Notes under the pieces: model-generated
What the model was told of the DNA's origin: nothing
What the model saw: the letters and a program-made list of their open reading frames with translations, nothing else
Databases searched by the model: none
Assembly (NCBI RefSeq): GCF_004336805.1
Contig: NZ_SJXM01000018.1
Coordinates: 1-64,000, forward strand
Length of the DNA: 64,000 nt
DNA from: Aeromicrobium sp. IC_218
Lineage (GTDB): Bacteria > Actinomycetota > Actinomycetes > Propionibacteriales > Nocardioidaceae
Direction: 5' to 3'
Part shown: positions 24,444 to 33,100 of the stretch, in pieces
How the letters are laid out: every line of letters begins with the position of its first letter
Numbering within the stretch: the first letter of the stretch is position 1
Made by a program: the position numbers and the translations under genes

Positions 24444-26714
24444 TCAGAAGGGCGTGCGGCGCACCGCGACGGCCGTGCGGTCGTCGCCCTGGGTGGGGTC
24501 GGTCTCGCGGACGAGCCGGCGCACCCACGCCTCCAGGTCGGGGCCCGGACCGGTGCCGGCCAGGGTCGCGAGCTGGGCGATCGAGTCGTCGATGGACGCG
24601 TCACGGTTCTCCACGACGCCGTCGCTGTAGAGCAGCAGCGTGTCGCCCGGCTCGAGCGTCACCGACGCGCTGGCGCCACCGACGACGCCGACGCCGAGCA
24701 GCGGGCGCCGACCGAGGTCGAGGGCGCTGGTGCGTCCACCGCTCACGAGCAGGGCCGGCGGGTGGCCGGCGCTGGCGACCTCCGTGCGTCCGCTGCCGGG
24801 GTCGACCGCGACCACGACGACCGTCGCGGTGTGGCCGTCGAGCAGCCGGACGAAGAGGTTGTCGAGCCGGTCGAGCGAGTGGCCGAGGGGCTGGCCCTCG
24901 AGCAGGTAGGCGCGCAGGGCGGTGCGGGCCTGCACCATCGCGGCGGCGGCACGCACGCCGTGCCCGGCGACGTCGCCCGCCACCACGGCCACGCGTCCGT
25001 CGGGCAGCTCGAGCGCGTCCCACCAGTCGCCGCCGAGCTGGCTGCCGGGGGCGGAGAGGTACAGCGCGCTGAGGTCGAGGCCGTCGAAGCGCGGCACCTC
25101 GAGCGGCACGACGCTGCGCTGCAGCGACTCCGCGACGCTGACCTGCTCCTGGGTGCGCTGGACGAGCACGTTGGCGATGTGGGCGCGCAGCTCCGCGGCG
25201 GTCTGGGCGTGCCAGGCCTCCCACGGCCGGCTGCGGCCGCTGACGACCTGCTGCCACTTCTCGAAGGACTTGCGCGGGCTGAGCCGCACGTCCGGGCCCT
25301 CGGCCGCGGCGATCGCCTTGTTGGTCGGGTCTCCGCCCCAGTCGACGACCTGGCGGCGCTCGGGGCGCACGAGCAGCATCCAGCGGTCGGGGCCGTTGCC
25401 GATGCGGAACGCGCCGGCGGCGACGTCGCTGTGCTCGGCGAGCGCCGGGTCGAGCTCGCTGAGCTGGTGGCTGGAGGCGACGCCGTCGTGCTGGTGCGGC
25501 GCCATGAGCTCGGCGATCCGGGTGAGCACCGTCTCCGGCGGCACGTCGCCGACGGTGGTGATCTCGCCGTCGGCGAGCAGCGCCGCGCCGGTGGCCTCGA
25601 ACAGCGGCAGCAGCGACGGGTGCGACATGAGCGCCTGGTGCGGCGTGCGCGGGTCGGAGGAGACCGACGAGATGATCTCGGCAAGCACCGAGCGGGCGGC
25701 CAGGACGGTCGCGCGCTGGTCGGAGCGCTCGCGGTCGGCGATGAGGGTCGACGCCGTCTGGCCGAGGAACTCCGCGGCCGAGCGGGCGTCCAGCGACGGC
25801 TGGTGCGGGCCGCTGTAGTGGTGGCACGCGATGAGGCCCCACAGCACGCCGTCGATGACGATCGAGACCGACATCGAGGCCGTGACGCCCATGTTGGTCA
25901 GGTACTCGATGTGGATCGGCGAGACACTGCGCAGCACCGAGTGCGACAGGTCGAGCGGGCGGCCGGTGCCCGGGTCGCGCACGGGGTGCAGCGGCACGGG
26001 GCGGTAGCCGATGTCGGCGATCAGCCGGGTCCAGTTCGACGTGTAGAGCCGGCGCGCCTGGGCGGGGATGTCGGACGCGGGGTAGTGCAGGCCCTTGAAC
26101 GAGTTGAGCCGGTCGAGCTTCTCCTCGGCCACGACCTCGCCGTTCCACTGCTCGTCGAAGCGGTAGACCATGACGCGGTCGAAGCCGGTGAGCTCGCGGA
26201 TCTCGCGGGCGAGGCGCTGGGTGAGGTCCTCGACGGACGCGGCGGCGGTGAGCCGGGTGACCGCCGAGCGGGTGGCCCGGTAGGAGACGTGCTGGGTGCC
26301 CGAGCTCGCGACCGGCTCGACCTCGACGACGAGGTGCTCGCCGGACTGGTGGGTCAGGACGTCCACGAGTCGCTGGTCGAGGTCGCCGCGGCCGGTGTCC
26401 ATGACGACGCGGACCGGCTCGCCGGGCTCGCCGCGCTCGGCGAGGCTGGCGACGCCCGCGTCGGCCGCGGGGCCGAGGGCCTCGGCGAGGGTCAGGCCCA
26501 CCAGCTCGGGGGCCGGAAGGCCGAGGTGGCGGTCGCTGTTCGCGCTGGCGACCGCGACGCGTCCGTGCTTGTCGAGCGCCACCAGGACGCCGTGCGGCTG
26601 GATCGCGCCGGGGATGTGGATCGGCTCGCGGTCGCAGGTGGTGAGGTTGGGCGTGTCGTACGCCGGGGTGTGCGCCTCCCGGTTCGGGACGAGCGCCGGG
26701 TCGGTGTCGGTCAT
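24444..26714 (-). CDS. Bacteriophytochrome with PP2C (SpoIIE-type) phosphatase output
   Basis: A 756-residue red/far-red photoreceptor. The N-terminal PAS_2 domain carries C27 within TTCDREPIHIPGAIQPHG, the biliverdin-binding cysteine position of bacteriophytochromes. GAF (~150-320) holds YPASDIPAQARRLY and the chromophore-pocket SPIHIEYLTNMGV. PHY (~330-515) ends with the tongue motif PRKSFEKWQQVV. The C-terminal ~220 residues are a PP2C/SpoIIE phosphatase (GGDWWDAL and VVAGDVAGHG give the metal-binding Asp residues) instead of the usual histidine kinase. Light would therefore control dephosphorylation, probably of an anti-sigma-factor antagonist. No heme oxygenase gene is nearby. The start overlaps a short upstream reading frame. 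Confidence 0.92.
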   Translation of the reverse strand: MTDTDPALVPNREAHTPAYDTPNLTTCDREPIHIPGAIQPHGVLVALDKHGRVAVASANSDRHLGLPAPELVGLTLAEALGPAADAGVASLAERGEPGEPVRVVMDTGRGDLDQRLVDVLTHQSGEHLVVEVEPVASSGTQHVSYRATRSAVTRLTAAASVEDLTQRLAREIRELTGFDRVMVYRFDEQWNGEVVAEEKLDRLNSFKGLHYPASDIPAQARRLYTSNWTRLIADIGYRPVPLHPVRDPGTGRPLDLSHSVLRSVSPIHIEYLTNMGVTASMSVSIVIDGVLWGLIACHHYSGPHQPSLDARSAAEFLGQTASTLIADRERSDQRATVLAARSVLAEIISSVSSDPRTPHQALMSHPSLLPLFEATGAALLADGEITTVGDVPPETVLTRIAELMAPHQHDGVASSHQLSELDPALAEHSDVAAGAFRIGNGPDRWMLLVRPERRQVVDWGGDPTNKAIAAAEGPDVRLSPRKSFEKWQQVVSGRSRPWEAWHAQTAAELRAHIANVLVQRTQEQVSVAESLQRSVVPLEVPRFDGLDLSALYLSAPGSQLGGDWWDALELPDGRVAVVAGDVAGHGVRAAAAMVQARTALRAYLLEGQPLGHSLDRLDNLFVRLLDGHTATVVVVAVDPGSGRTEVASAGHPPALLVSGGRTSALDLGRRPLLGVGVVGGASASVTLEPGDTLLLYSDGVVENRDASIDDSIAQLATLAGTGPGPDLEAWVRRLVRETDPTQGDDRTAVAVRRTPF

Positions 26715-26767
26715 GCGGCTGAGGACTCGCTCAGGGGCAGCGCGGTGCCACGGGCGGAGGGGCGCAT
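26711..26767 (-). CDS. Candidate 18-aa leader peptide coupled to the phytochrome gene
   Basis: ATG 26767 follows AAGGAG (26772-26777) with a 4-nt spacer, the best ribosome binding site in the region. It encodes MRPSARGTALPLSESSAA and its stop overlaps the phytochrome ATG as ATGA. The phytochrome gene itself has only a poor ribosome binding site, so its translation may depend on this frame. It could be an uncalled upstream ORF or chance; no homology is claimed. Confidence 0.4.
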   Translation of the reverse strand: MRPSARGTALPLSESSAA

Positions 26768-26854
26768 GAAGCTCCTTGCGACTGGCGGGCGCGACTCGTT
26801 CCGAACCAACCTATCCCACGGTGCCCAGCATCCCCCGATCGTGAACCGTGGCTA

Positions 26855-26878
26855 TGTGACATTGGGAGTGTTACATTG
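26855..26878. promoter_or_regulatory. Operator-like repeat over the monooxygenase -10 region
   Basis: TGTGACATTG (26855-26864) and TGTTACATTG (26869-26878) are 9/10-identical direct repeats 14 bp apart. The same bases contain the near-palindrome TGTGAC-N9-GTTACA. The second copy includes TACATT (26872-26877), a -10 hexamer 6 nt before ATG 26884. A repressor bound here would cover the promoter; EthA homologues are often controlled by a TetR protein, but none is adjacent. Confidence 0.5.
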
Positions 26879-26883
26879 ACGCC

Positions 26884-28347
26884 ATGACTGAGCACCTGGA
26901 CGTCGTCGTGATCGGGGCGGGCCTCTCCGGCATCGACGGGGCGTACCGCATCCTCGAGGCCAACCCGGGCGTCACGTACGCCGTGCTGGAGGGCCGTGAC
27001 GCGCTCGGCGGCACCTGGGACCTGTTCCGGTACCCCGGCGTCCGCTCCGACTCCGACATGTTCACCCTGGCCTACCCGTTCCGGCCGTGGACGGGGGAGA
27101 AGTCGCTGTCGGACGGCGCCTCGATCCGTGAGTACATCCGGCAGACGGCCGAGGAGAACGGCATCGCCGATCACATCCGCTACGGCCACCGCGTCACCGC
27201 GCTGAGCTGGTCGTCGGCCGACGCGCGCTGGACGATCACGTCGGCGACCGCCGACGGGCCGGTCACGATCACCGCGTCGATGATCTTCGCCGGCACGGGC
27301 TACTACCGCTACGGCGAGGCGTTCGTGCCCGACTTCCCCGGCATGCAGGACTACCGCGGGCAGGTCGTCGTGCCCCAGTTCTGGCCCGAGGACCTCGACT
27401 ACGCGGGCAAGAAGGTGCTGGTCATCGGCAGCGGCGCGACCGCGGTGACGCTCGTGCCGTCGATGGCCGGGACCGCCGAGCACGTGACGATGCTGCAGCG
27501 CTCGCCCTCCTACGTCATGGCCCTGCCCGGCCGTGACAAGGTGGCCGACGCGTTGCGCGGCAAGCTGCCGGCGGGGCTCGCCCACCGCGCCGCGCGCGTC
27601 TACAAGGCGGTCACGACGCTGGGCTTCTACCTGTTCTGCCGTGCCTTCCCGAAGGCGTCCCGCCGCATCCTGCAGAAGCTCGCCGCCCGGCAGCTGCCCG
27701 ACGGCTACCCGGTCGACGTGCACTTCGCGCCGCGCTACGACCCGTGGGACCAGCGGTTGTGCCTGGTGCCCGACGGCGACTTCTTCGGTGCGCTGCGCCG
27801 GGGCGAGGCGTCGATCGTCACCGACCAGGTCGAGCGGTTCACCGAGAAGGGCGTCCGGCTGTGCTCGGGCGAGGAGATCGAGGCCGATGTCGTGGTGAGC
27901 GCGACCGGCCTGCAGGTCGCCGCCTTCGACGGCGTCGAGATCGACGTCGACGGCGAGCCGGTGCAGCTCGGCGAGAAGGTGCTCTACCGCGGCGCGATGC
28001 TCGACGGCGTGCCGAACCTGGTCTACGCGCTGGGCTACTCCAACGCGTCCTGGACGCTGCGTGCCGACCTCACCGCGGTCTTCGCCGGCCGCTTCCTGCG
28101 CCACCTGCGCGAGCAGGGCTACGAGTACGGCACGCCGCGCCCGCGCACCGACGTCGGCGAGCTGCGCCCGCCGATGGAGCTGAAGTCCAACTACCTGGCC
28201 CGCGCCAACGACCGGCTGCCCAAGCAGGGGAGCCGCGCCCCGTGGCTGGTCCGGCAGAACTGGGTGCTCGACTCGCGTGACGCCAAGCGCCTGCGCCTGG
28301 ACGAGGAGATCGAGTACAGCGTCCGCAAGCCGGTCGGCGTGGCCTAG
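26884..28347 (+). CDS. EthA-like flavin-containing monooxygenase
   Basis: The 487-residue FAD/NADPH enzyme is related to the Baeyer-Villiger monooxygenase EthA. It has the FAD motif VVIGAGLSGIDGA at residues 8-20, GGTWDLFRYPGVRSDSDMFT, and the NADPH motif LVIGSGATAVTLVP. The Baeyer-Villiger fingerprint FxGxxxHxxxW is altered: it reads YRGQVVVPQFW (residues 157-167) with Val163 in place of the His. Activity on ketones or thioamides is therefore uncertain. No leader or ribosome binding site exists; TACATT 6 nt upstream implies leaderless expression. Confidence 0.88.
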   Translation: MTEHLDVVVIGAGLSGIDGAYRILEANPGVTYAVLEGRDALGGTWDLFRYPGVRSDSDMFTLAYPFRPWTGEKSLSDGASIREYIRQTAEENGIADHIRYGHRVTALSWSSADARWTITSATADGPVTITASMIFAGTGYYRYGEAFVPDFPGMQDYRGQVVVPQFWPEDLDYAGKKVLVIGSGATAVTLVPSMAGTAEHVTMLQRSPSYVMALPGRDKVADALRGKLPAGLAHRAARVYKAVTTLGFYLFCRAFPKASRRILQKLAARQLPDGYPVDVHFAPRYDPWDQRLCLVPDGDFFGALRRGEASIVTDQVERFTEKGVRLCSGEEIEADVVVSATGLQVAAFDGVEIDVDGEPVQLGEKVLYRGAMLDGVPNLVYALGYSNASWTLRADLTAVFAGRFLRHLREQGYEYGTPRPRTDVGELRPPMELKSNYLARANDRLPKQGSRAPWLVRQNWVLDSRDAKRLRLDEEIEYSVRKPVGVA

Positions 28348-28358
28348 ACCCGGCTGCC

Positions 28359-28395
28359 GCACGAGCCCGCGACCGACTCGGTCGCGGGCTCGTGC
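28359..28395. terminator. Bidirectional terminator
   Basis: A 16-bp perfect stem (28359-28374 with 28380-28395; arms GCACGAGCCCGCGACC) and 5-nt loop lies between the convergent monooxygenase and hydrolase genes. Confidence 0.8.
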
Positions 28396-28410
28396 CGTCC
28401 CGGGAGCCCG

Positions 28411-29172
28411 TCAGGCGCCGCCTGCCGCGGACGGGCCGAGGTGGCGCACGAGGAACCGCGTCGCCTCCGCGCCGGCATGGGCCGGGACGCCCGTGTGCCC
28501 GCCCAGGTTGGCGTTCAGCGTCTTCTCCGGCGAGCCGAGCGCGTCGAACAGCTCCAGCGACCGGGCCCGGTCGTTGTGCTCGTCGTCCCACTGCAGCAGG
28601 ACGTGCACCGGGACCGTGACGTCGCGCGCCTCCCGCAGGATCGACCGGGGCACGAGGCTGCCGGCGAACAGGACGGCGGCCCGGACGCGGGGATCGGTCG
28701 CGGCGAGCCGCACCGCGATCGACACGACCCCGCCCGAGCACGCGATGCGGTCCGTGAGCTCGGGCAGGTCGAGCACGGCGTCCAGCAGCGACTGCCACTC
28801 GGGGACGGCCCGGTCGACGAGCGGGAGGACGAGACGGTCGATGACGTCCTCGCCGACCGGCTCGCCGGCGGTCAGGGACGCGCGCACCTGGGCGCGCGCC
28901 TCGTCCACGCCGGACGGCCGGGGCCGGTCACCGCTGCCCGGCAGCTCGAGGGTGATGGTCGCGAGACCGGCCCGGGCGGCGTGCCCGGCGCGAGCGAGCA
29001 TGCGTGCGTGGGTCTGCTCGAGGCTGAAGCCGCCGGGCTGGCCGGCCAGGACGAGGGGGACGGGCTCCGCCGCGGAGGCGGACGCCGGCAGCCAGAGGAT
29101 GCCGGGGATCTCGCCGAGGGTGAACCGGCGTTCGACGACGTCGTCGAGACGTCGCTCGGAGATGAGGTGCAT
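28411..29172 (-). CDS. Alpha/beta hydrolase family protein
   Basis: The 253-residue protein has a beta sheet beginning VPLVLAGQPGGF and TITLELPGSGDRPRP. A nucleophile-elbow-like RIACSGGVVSIAVRL puts Ser in CSGG instead of canonical GxSxG, and a likely acid/His pair lies in LLQWDDEH and NLGGHTGVP. It resembles dienelactone-hydrolase or acyl-peptidase-like enzymes; the substrate is unknown. ATG 29172 is preceded by a weak GAAAGG, and a possible leader peptide lies 42 nt upstream. Confidence 0.78.
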   Translation of the reverse strand: MHLISERRLDDVVERRFTLGEIPGILWLPASASAAEPVPLVLAGQPGGFSLEQTHARMLARAGHAARAGLATITLELPGSGDRPRPSGVDEARAQVRASLTAGEPVGEDVIDRLVLPLVDRAVPEWQSLLDAVLDLPELTDRIACSGGVVSIAVRLAATDPRVRAAVLFAGSLVPRSILREARDVTVPVHVLLQWDDEHNDRARSLELFDALGSPEKTLNANLGGHTGVPAHAGAEATRFLVRHLGPSAAGGA

Positions 29173-29213
29173 GGTCGTGCCTTTCGAGTGCCGTGGAGGG
29201 CGCTCCGGACGAC

Positions 29214-29264
29214 CTAGCGTCCGACCGTGACTCCACCGAGGAGCGCCCACGTCGTCGTGTTCAC
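29214..29264 (-). CDS. Candidate 16-aa leader peptide upstream of the hydrolase
   Basis: GTG 29264 is preceded by GAGGAGGTGG, a near-perfect ribosome binding site with 6-nt spacing, and encodes MNTTTWALLGGVTVGR before TAG at 29216-29214. A TAGCGT -10 candidate lies ~45 nt further upstream on the same strand. The strong translation signal in front of such a short frame suggests a real leader peptide, but function is unknown. Confidence 0.4.
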   Translation of the reverse strand: MNTTTWALLGGVTVGR

Positions 29265-29344
29265 GCGGACCACCTCCTCGACCTCTCGCACGGACCCCGC
29301 CACGCTAGCAGCGGACCGGTCCGCCGGGCCCGGCTCGTGACGAC

Positions 29345-30124
29345 TCAGGTCTGGCAGTGCGGGCACCAGTACGTGTCCCGCTCGGTGAGCGGCGAGTCGC
29401 CGAGCGAGCCCTTGCGGATGCGCGTGCCGCACCGGCGGCAGGGCTTGCCCTCGCGCGAGTAGACCCAGCGCTCCTCGCCAGGCCGGGTGCTGCCGGTGAA
29501 CGCGCGTTCGATGCGGGCCTTGTTGAGGTCGAGCAGCCGGTGCCCGCGCGAGACGACGCGGCGCAGGTCCGCGACGTCACCGACCGGACGGGTCGGCAGC
29601 AGGCCGTGCAGGAAGCAGATCTCGTTGACGTACTCGTTGCCGAAGCCGGCCAGGTTGCGCTGGTCGAGCAGCGCGGTGAACACCGGCCGGGCGGGGTCGG
29701 CGCCGACGCGGCGGACGGCCTCGTCGAGGTCCCAGTCGGGGCCGAGCAGGTCGGGGCCGAGGTAGGCCATCGCGTCGGCCTCCGCGTCGCGGTCGAGCAC
29801 CTCGAGCACGCCGAGCGAGAATCCGACGGCCTGCCACTCCTCGTTGGCCAGCACGGCGCGGGCCGAGTGGGCGGGCCGCCGCCAGCGGGTGTCGAGCTTG
29901 TAGACGTGCCAGGCGCCCTCCATCTTCAGGTGCGAGTGGATGGACACCTCGGGCGTGCGGACGAGCAGGTGCTTGCCGCGGCTGACGGCGCTCTCGACCA
30001 CCTGGCCGGTCAGGTCGAGGGTGGCGAAGGCCGGCACCCGGAAGTCGCTGACCGTGAGGGCGCGGCCGGCGAGCGCGTCGTTCAGCCGGTGCGCGGTGCG
30101 CCAGACGGTGTCGCCCTCAGGCAC
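29345..30124 (-). CDS. nei: Endonuclease VIII / Fpg-family DNA glycosylase
   Basis: The 259-residue enzyme removes oxidised bases and nicks abasic sites. The start GTG 30124 gives MPEGDTVWRTAHRL, exposing catalytic Pro2 and Glu3 after Met removal. SRGKHLLVRTPEVSIHSHLKMEG contains the catalytic Lys, GFGNEYVNEICFLHGL the helix-two-turn-helix, and CRRCGTRIRKG...YWCPHCQ a C4 zinc finger. It overlaps lhr by 8 nt; the same lhr-nei pair exists in Mycobacterium (Nei2). Confidence 0.94.
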   Translation of the reverse strand: MPEGDTVWRTAHRLNDALAGRALTVSDFRVPAFATLDLTGQVVESAVSRGKHLLVRTPEVSIHSHLKMEGAWHVYKLDTRWRRPAHSARAVLANEEWQAVGFSLGVLEVLDRDAEADAMAYLGPDLLGPDWDLDEAVRRVGADPARPVFTALLDQRNLAGFGNEYVNEICFLHGLLPTRPVGDVADLRRVVSRGHRLLDLNKARIERAFTGSTRPGEERWVYSREGKPCRRCGTRIRKGSLGDSPLTERDTYWCPHCQT

Positions 30125-33100
30125 GCAGCCGCACCCCCTTCGGGGCCCGCTCGAACCCGGCCTCCACGAGCGCCTCGCCGAACGGCGTGGACGTCGTGGT
30201 GCCGCCGTCGACGGTCTCCACCGACAGCCGCTCGATGCGGCGGCCGCGGACGGCGGAGGCCAGCGCGGACGCGGCGGCCGCGAGCCGGGCGGCGTCGTCG
30301 GTGAACGTGAGCACCGTGCGCCCACCCCGCTCCAGGTAGGCCACGAGGTGCCCGTCGTGCAGCGCGACGAGCGCGCCGGACTTGCGCCCGGGCCGGTGCT
30401 TGGACTCGGCGTCGGGGCGCTCGGGCCAGCCGAGCGAGGCGCCGTACGGGTTCGCCGGGTCGGTGGCCGCCAGCACGACGGCGGCGTCGGCCGTGGGGGC
30501 GTCGTCGTCGCGGTCGTGCGAGCGCAGCCGGTCGATCGTCGCCGACGCGGCGAACTGGGCCGCGCCCAACGACTCCACGAAGTAGCCGCGCAGCGCACGT
30601 CCGCCCTGCTCGAGCTCGCGCAGCACGCGGTAGACCCCGGCGAAGCCACCCGGCACCTGCTCGGCCTGGACCGAGCCGCGGGTCACGACGCCGTAGCGGT
30701 CGAGCAGCACCTCGGCCCGCGCGAGCGCCGCCTGCGTGGGGTCGAGGCCGGTGTCGGGCAGCACGTACCAGCGTCCGCTCACGGTGGGCAGGCCGGCGCG
30801 CGCGACCCGGGCCGGACGCGCGGGGCGACCGCGGTGCAGGCGCGACCGCGGCGGCTGCCGGGTGGTGCGGTGGGCGCCGCGCCCGCCGACGTAGGTGCGC
30901 AGCGGGGCGAGCGTGTCGTTGCTGACCCGGCCGGCCCAGACCAGCTCCCACAGGGCGTCCTCGACCTGGGCGTCGGTGACCGGGTCCTCGCTCAGCGCCG
31001 CGACGTCGTCGGCCAGGCGGCGGAAGAAGTGGCCGCCGCCGTCGCCGAGCGCCTCGAGCAGACGCTGCTGGAGCGCGTCGGGCTCGTGCGCCGACTCGTG
31101 CGGCAGGACGAGGTCGGCCGGGTGCAGCCGCACCCAGCCGTCGCGGCCGGGCAGCGTGCCGGCGCCGCTCCAGACGACCTCGCCGCCGGCGGTCAGCTCG
31201 TCGAGCATCGCGGGGGAGTAGTCGGCCACGCGGCTGGGCAGCACGAGCGACTCCCAGGCCGAGGCGGGCAGCGGCAGGCCGGCGAGCTGGTCGACGACGG
31301 TCATGACGCCGTCGACGCCGCGCAGCGACCGGTCGGCGGACTGCCAGGAGACGAGGAAGCGGGCGAACGTCGCGGTGTCGACCGGCTCGACCTGCTGCCG
31401 GGCGGCGGCGAGCGAGCGCGAGCGCAGCCGGCGCAGGACGTCGGGGGACACCCACTCGGTGCCGGTGGAGGCCGGCCGGAACTCGCCCTCGACGAGACGT
31501 CCGTCGCGGGCGAGGCGACGCAGCTGGTCGCGGGCCACCGCCTCGCCGAGCCCGAGCCGGGCGGCGACGTCGCGGGCGGTGAACGGGCCGTGGGTGCGGG
31601 CGTACTGGCCGAGCAGGTCGCCCAGCGGGTCGTCGGCCGGGTCGAGGAACGCCTCGGGGACGCCGACGGGCACGGCGACGCCCAGCCCGTCGCGCAGACG
31701 ACCGACCGCCTCCACGGTGGCCCAGCGCTGCTCGCCGGCCACGGACAGCTCGACGACGCGGCGAGCGGAGGTCAGCTCGTCCAGCCAGCTCCTGGCCGAC
31801 GCGGGGTCGCGCTCGACGGTGCGCTCGACGACCTCGTCGGCGGTCAGCGGACCGAGCAGGCGGAGCAGGTCGGCGACGCCCTCGGCGTCCTTGGCCCGGC
31901 GCTCGTCGGTGAGCCGCTGCAGCTCGGCCTCGGTCTGCTTCAGCACCTCGGGGTCGAGCAGCTCGCGCAGGTCGGCCCGGCCCAGCAGCTCCGAGAGCAG
32001 GGCGGGGTCGAGGGACAGGGCGGACGCGCGCCGCTCGGCCAGCGGGGTGTCGCCCTCGTAGAGGAAGGACGCGACGTAGCCGAACAGCAGCGTGTGGGCG
32101 AACGGCGACGCCTTCTCGGTGGTCACCTCGGCGATCTCGACCTGGCGGGACGCGATGCGCCGGGCCAGCGCGTCCAGCGCCGGCAGGTCGTAGACGTCCT
32201 GCAGGCACTCGCGCGCGGTCTCGAGCAGGATCGGGAAGGTCGGGAACTTGCGGGCCACGTCGAGCAGCTGGGCCGAGCGCTGACGCTGCTGCCACAGCGG
32301 CGAGCGCTTGCCCGGGTTGCGCCGGGGGAGCAGCAGCGCGCGGGCGGCGCACTCGCGGAACCGCGCCGCGAACAGCGCCGAGCCACCCACCTCGTCGGTG
32401 ACCAGGCGGTCGAGCTCGTCGGCGTCGAAGACGAACAGGTCGGCGCCCGGCGGCTCGGACTCGGTGTCGGGGATGCGCGCGACGATGCCGTCGTCGGAGG
32501 CGACGACCGACCCGTCGATGCCGTGCCGCTCCAGGATGCGGGCGGCCACGGCCAGCGCCCACGGGGCGTGGACCCGGCGTCCGTACGGCGAGTGCAGCAC
32601 GACCCGCCAGTCGCCCAGCTCGTCGCGGAAGCGCTCGACCACCAGGCGCCGGTCGGTCGGCAGCACTCCGGTGGCGCCGCGCTGCTCCTCCAGGAACGCG
32701 AGCAGGTTGTCGACCGAGAAGCGGTCGAGACCGGCCGCCTCGCCCCGGGCGCGGGCCTGCTTGGTGGTGCCGGAGGTGATCTCGCGGACGAACGAGCCCA
32801 TCGCCTCGCCGAGCTCGGCCGGACGTCCCTCGTTGTCGCCGTGCCAGAACGGGGGCTTGCCCGGCTGGCCCGGCGCGGGGGTGACCACGACCCGGTCGTG
32901 GGTGATCTCCTGGATGCGCCAGCTGGTGGCCCCGAGCGCGAACACGTCGTTGACGCGCGACTCGTAGACCATCTCCTCGTCCAGCTCGCCGACCTTGCGC
33001 GGCCCGCGGGACTGCTCCTCGCCCTCGGGCAGCGTGACGGTGAACAGGCCGCGGTCGGGGATCGTGCCGCCGCTGGTCACGGCCAGCCGCTGCGCACCGG

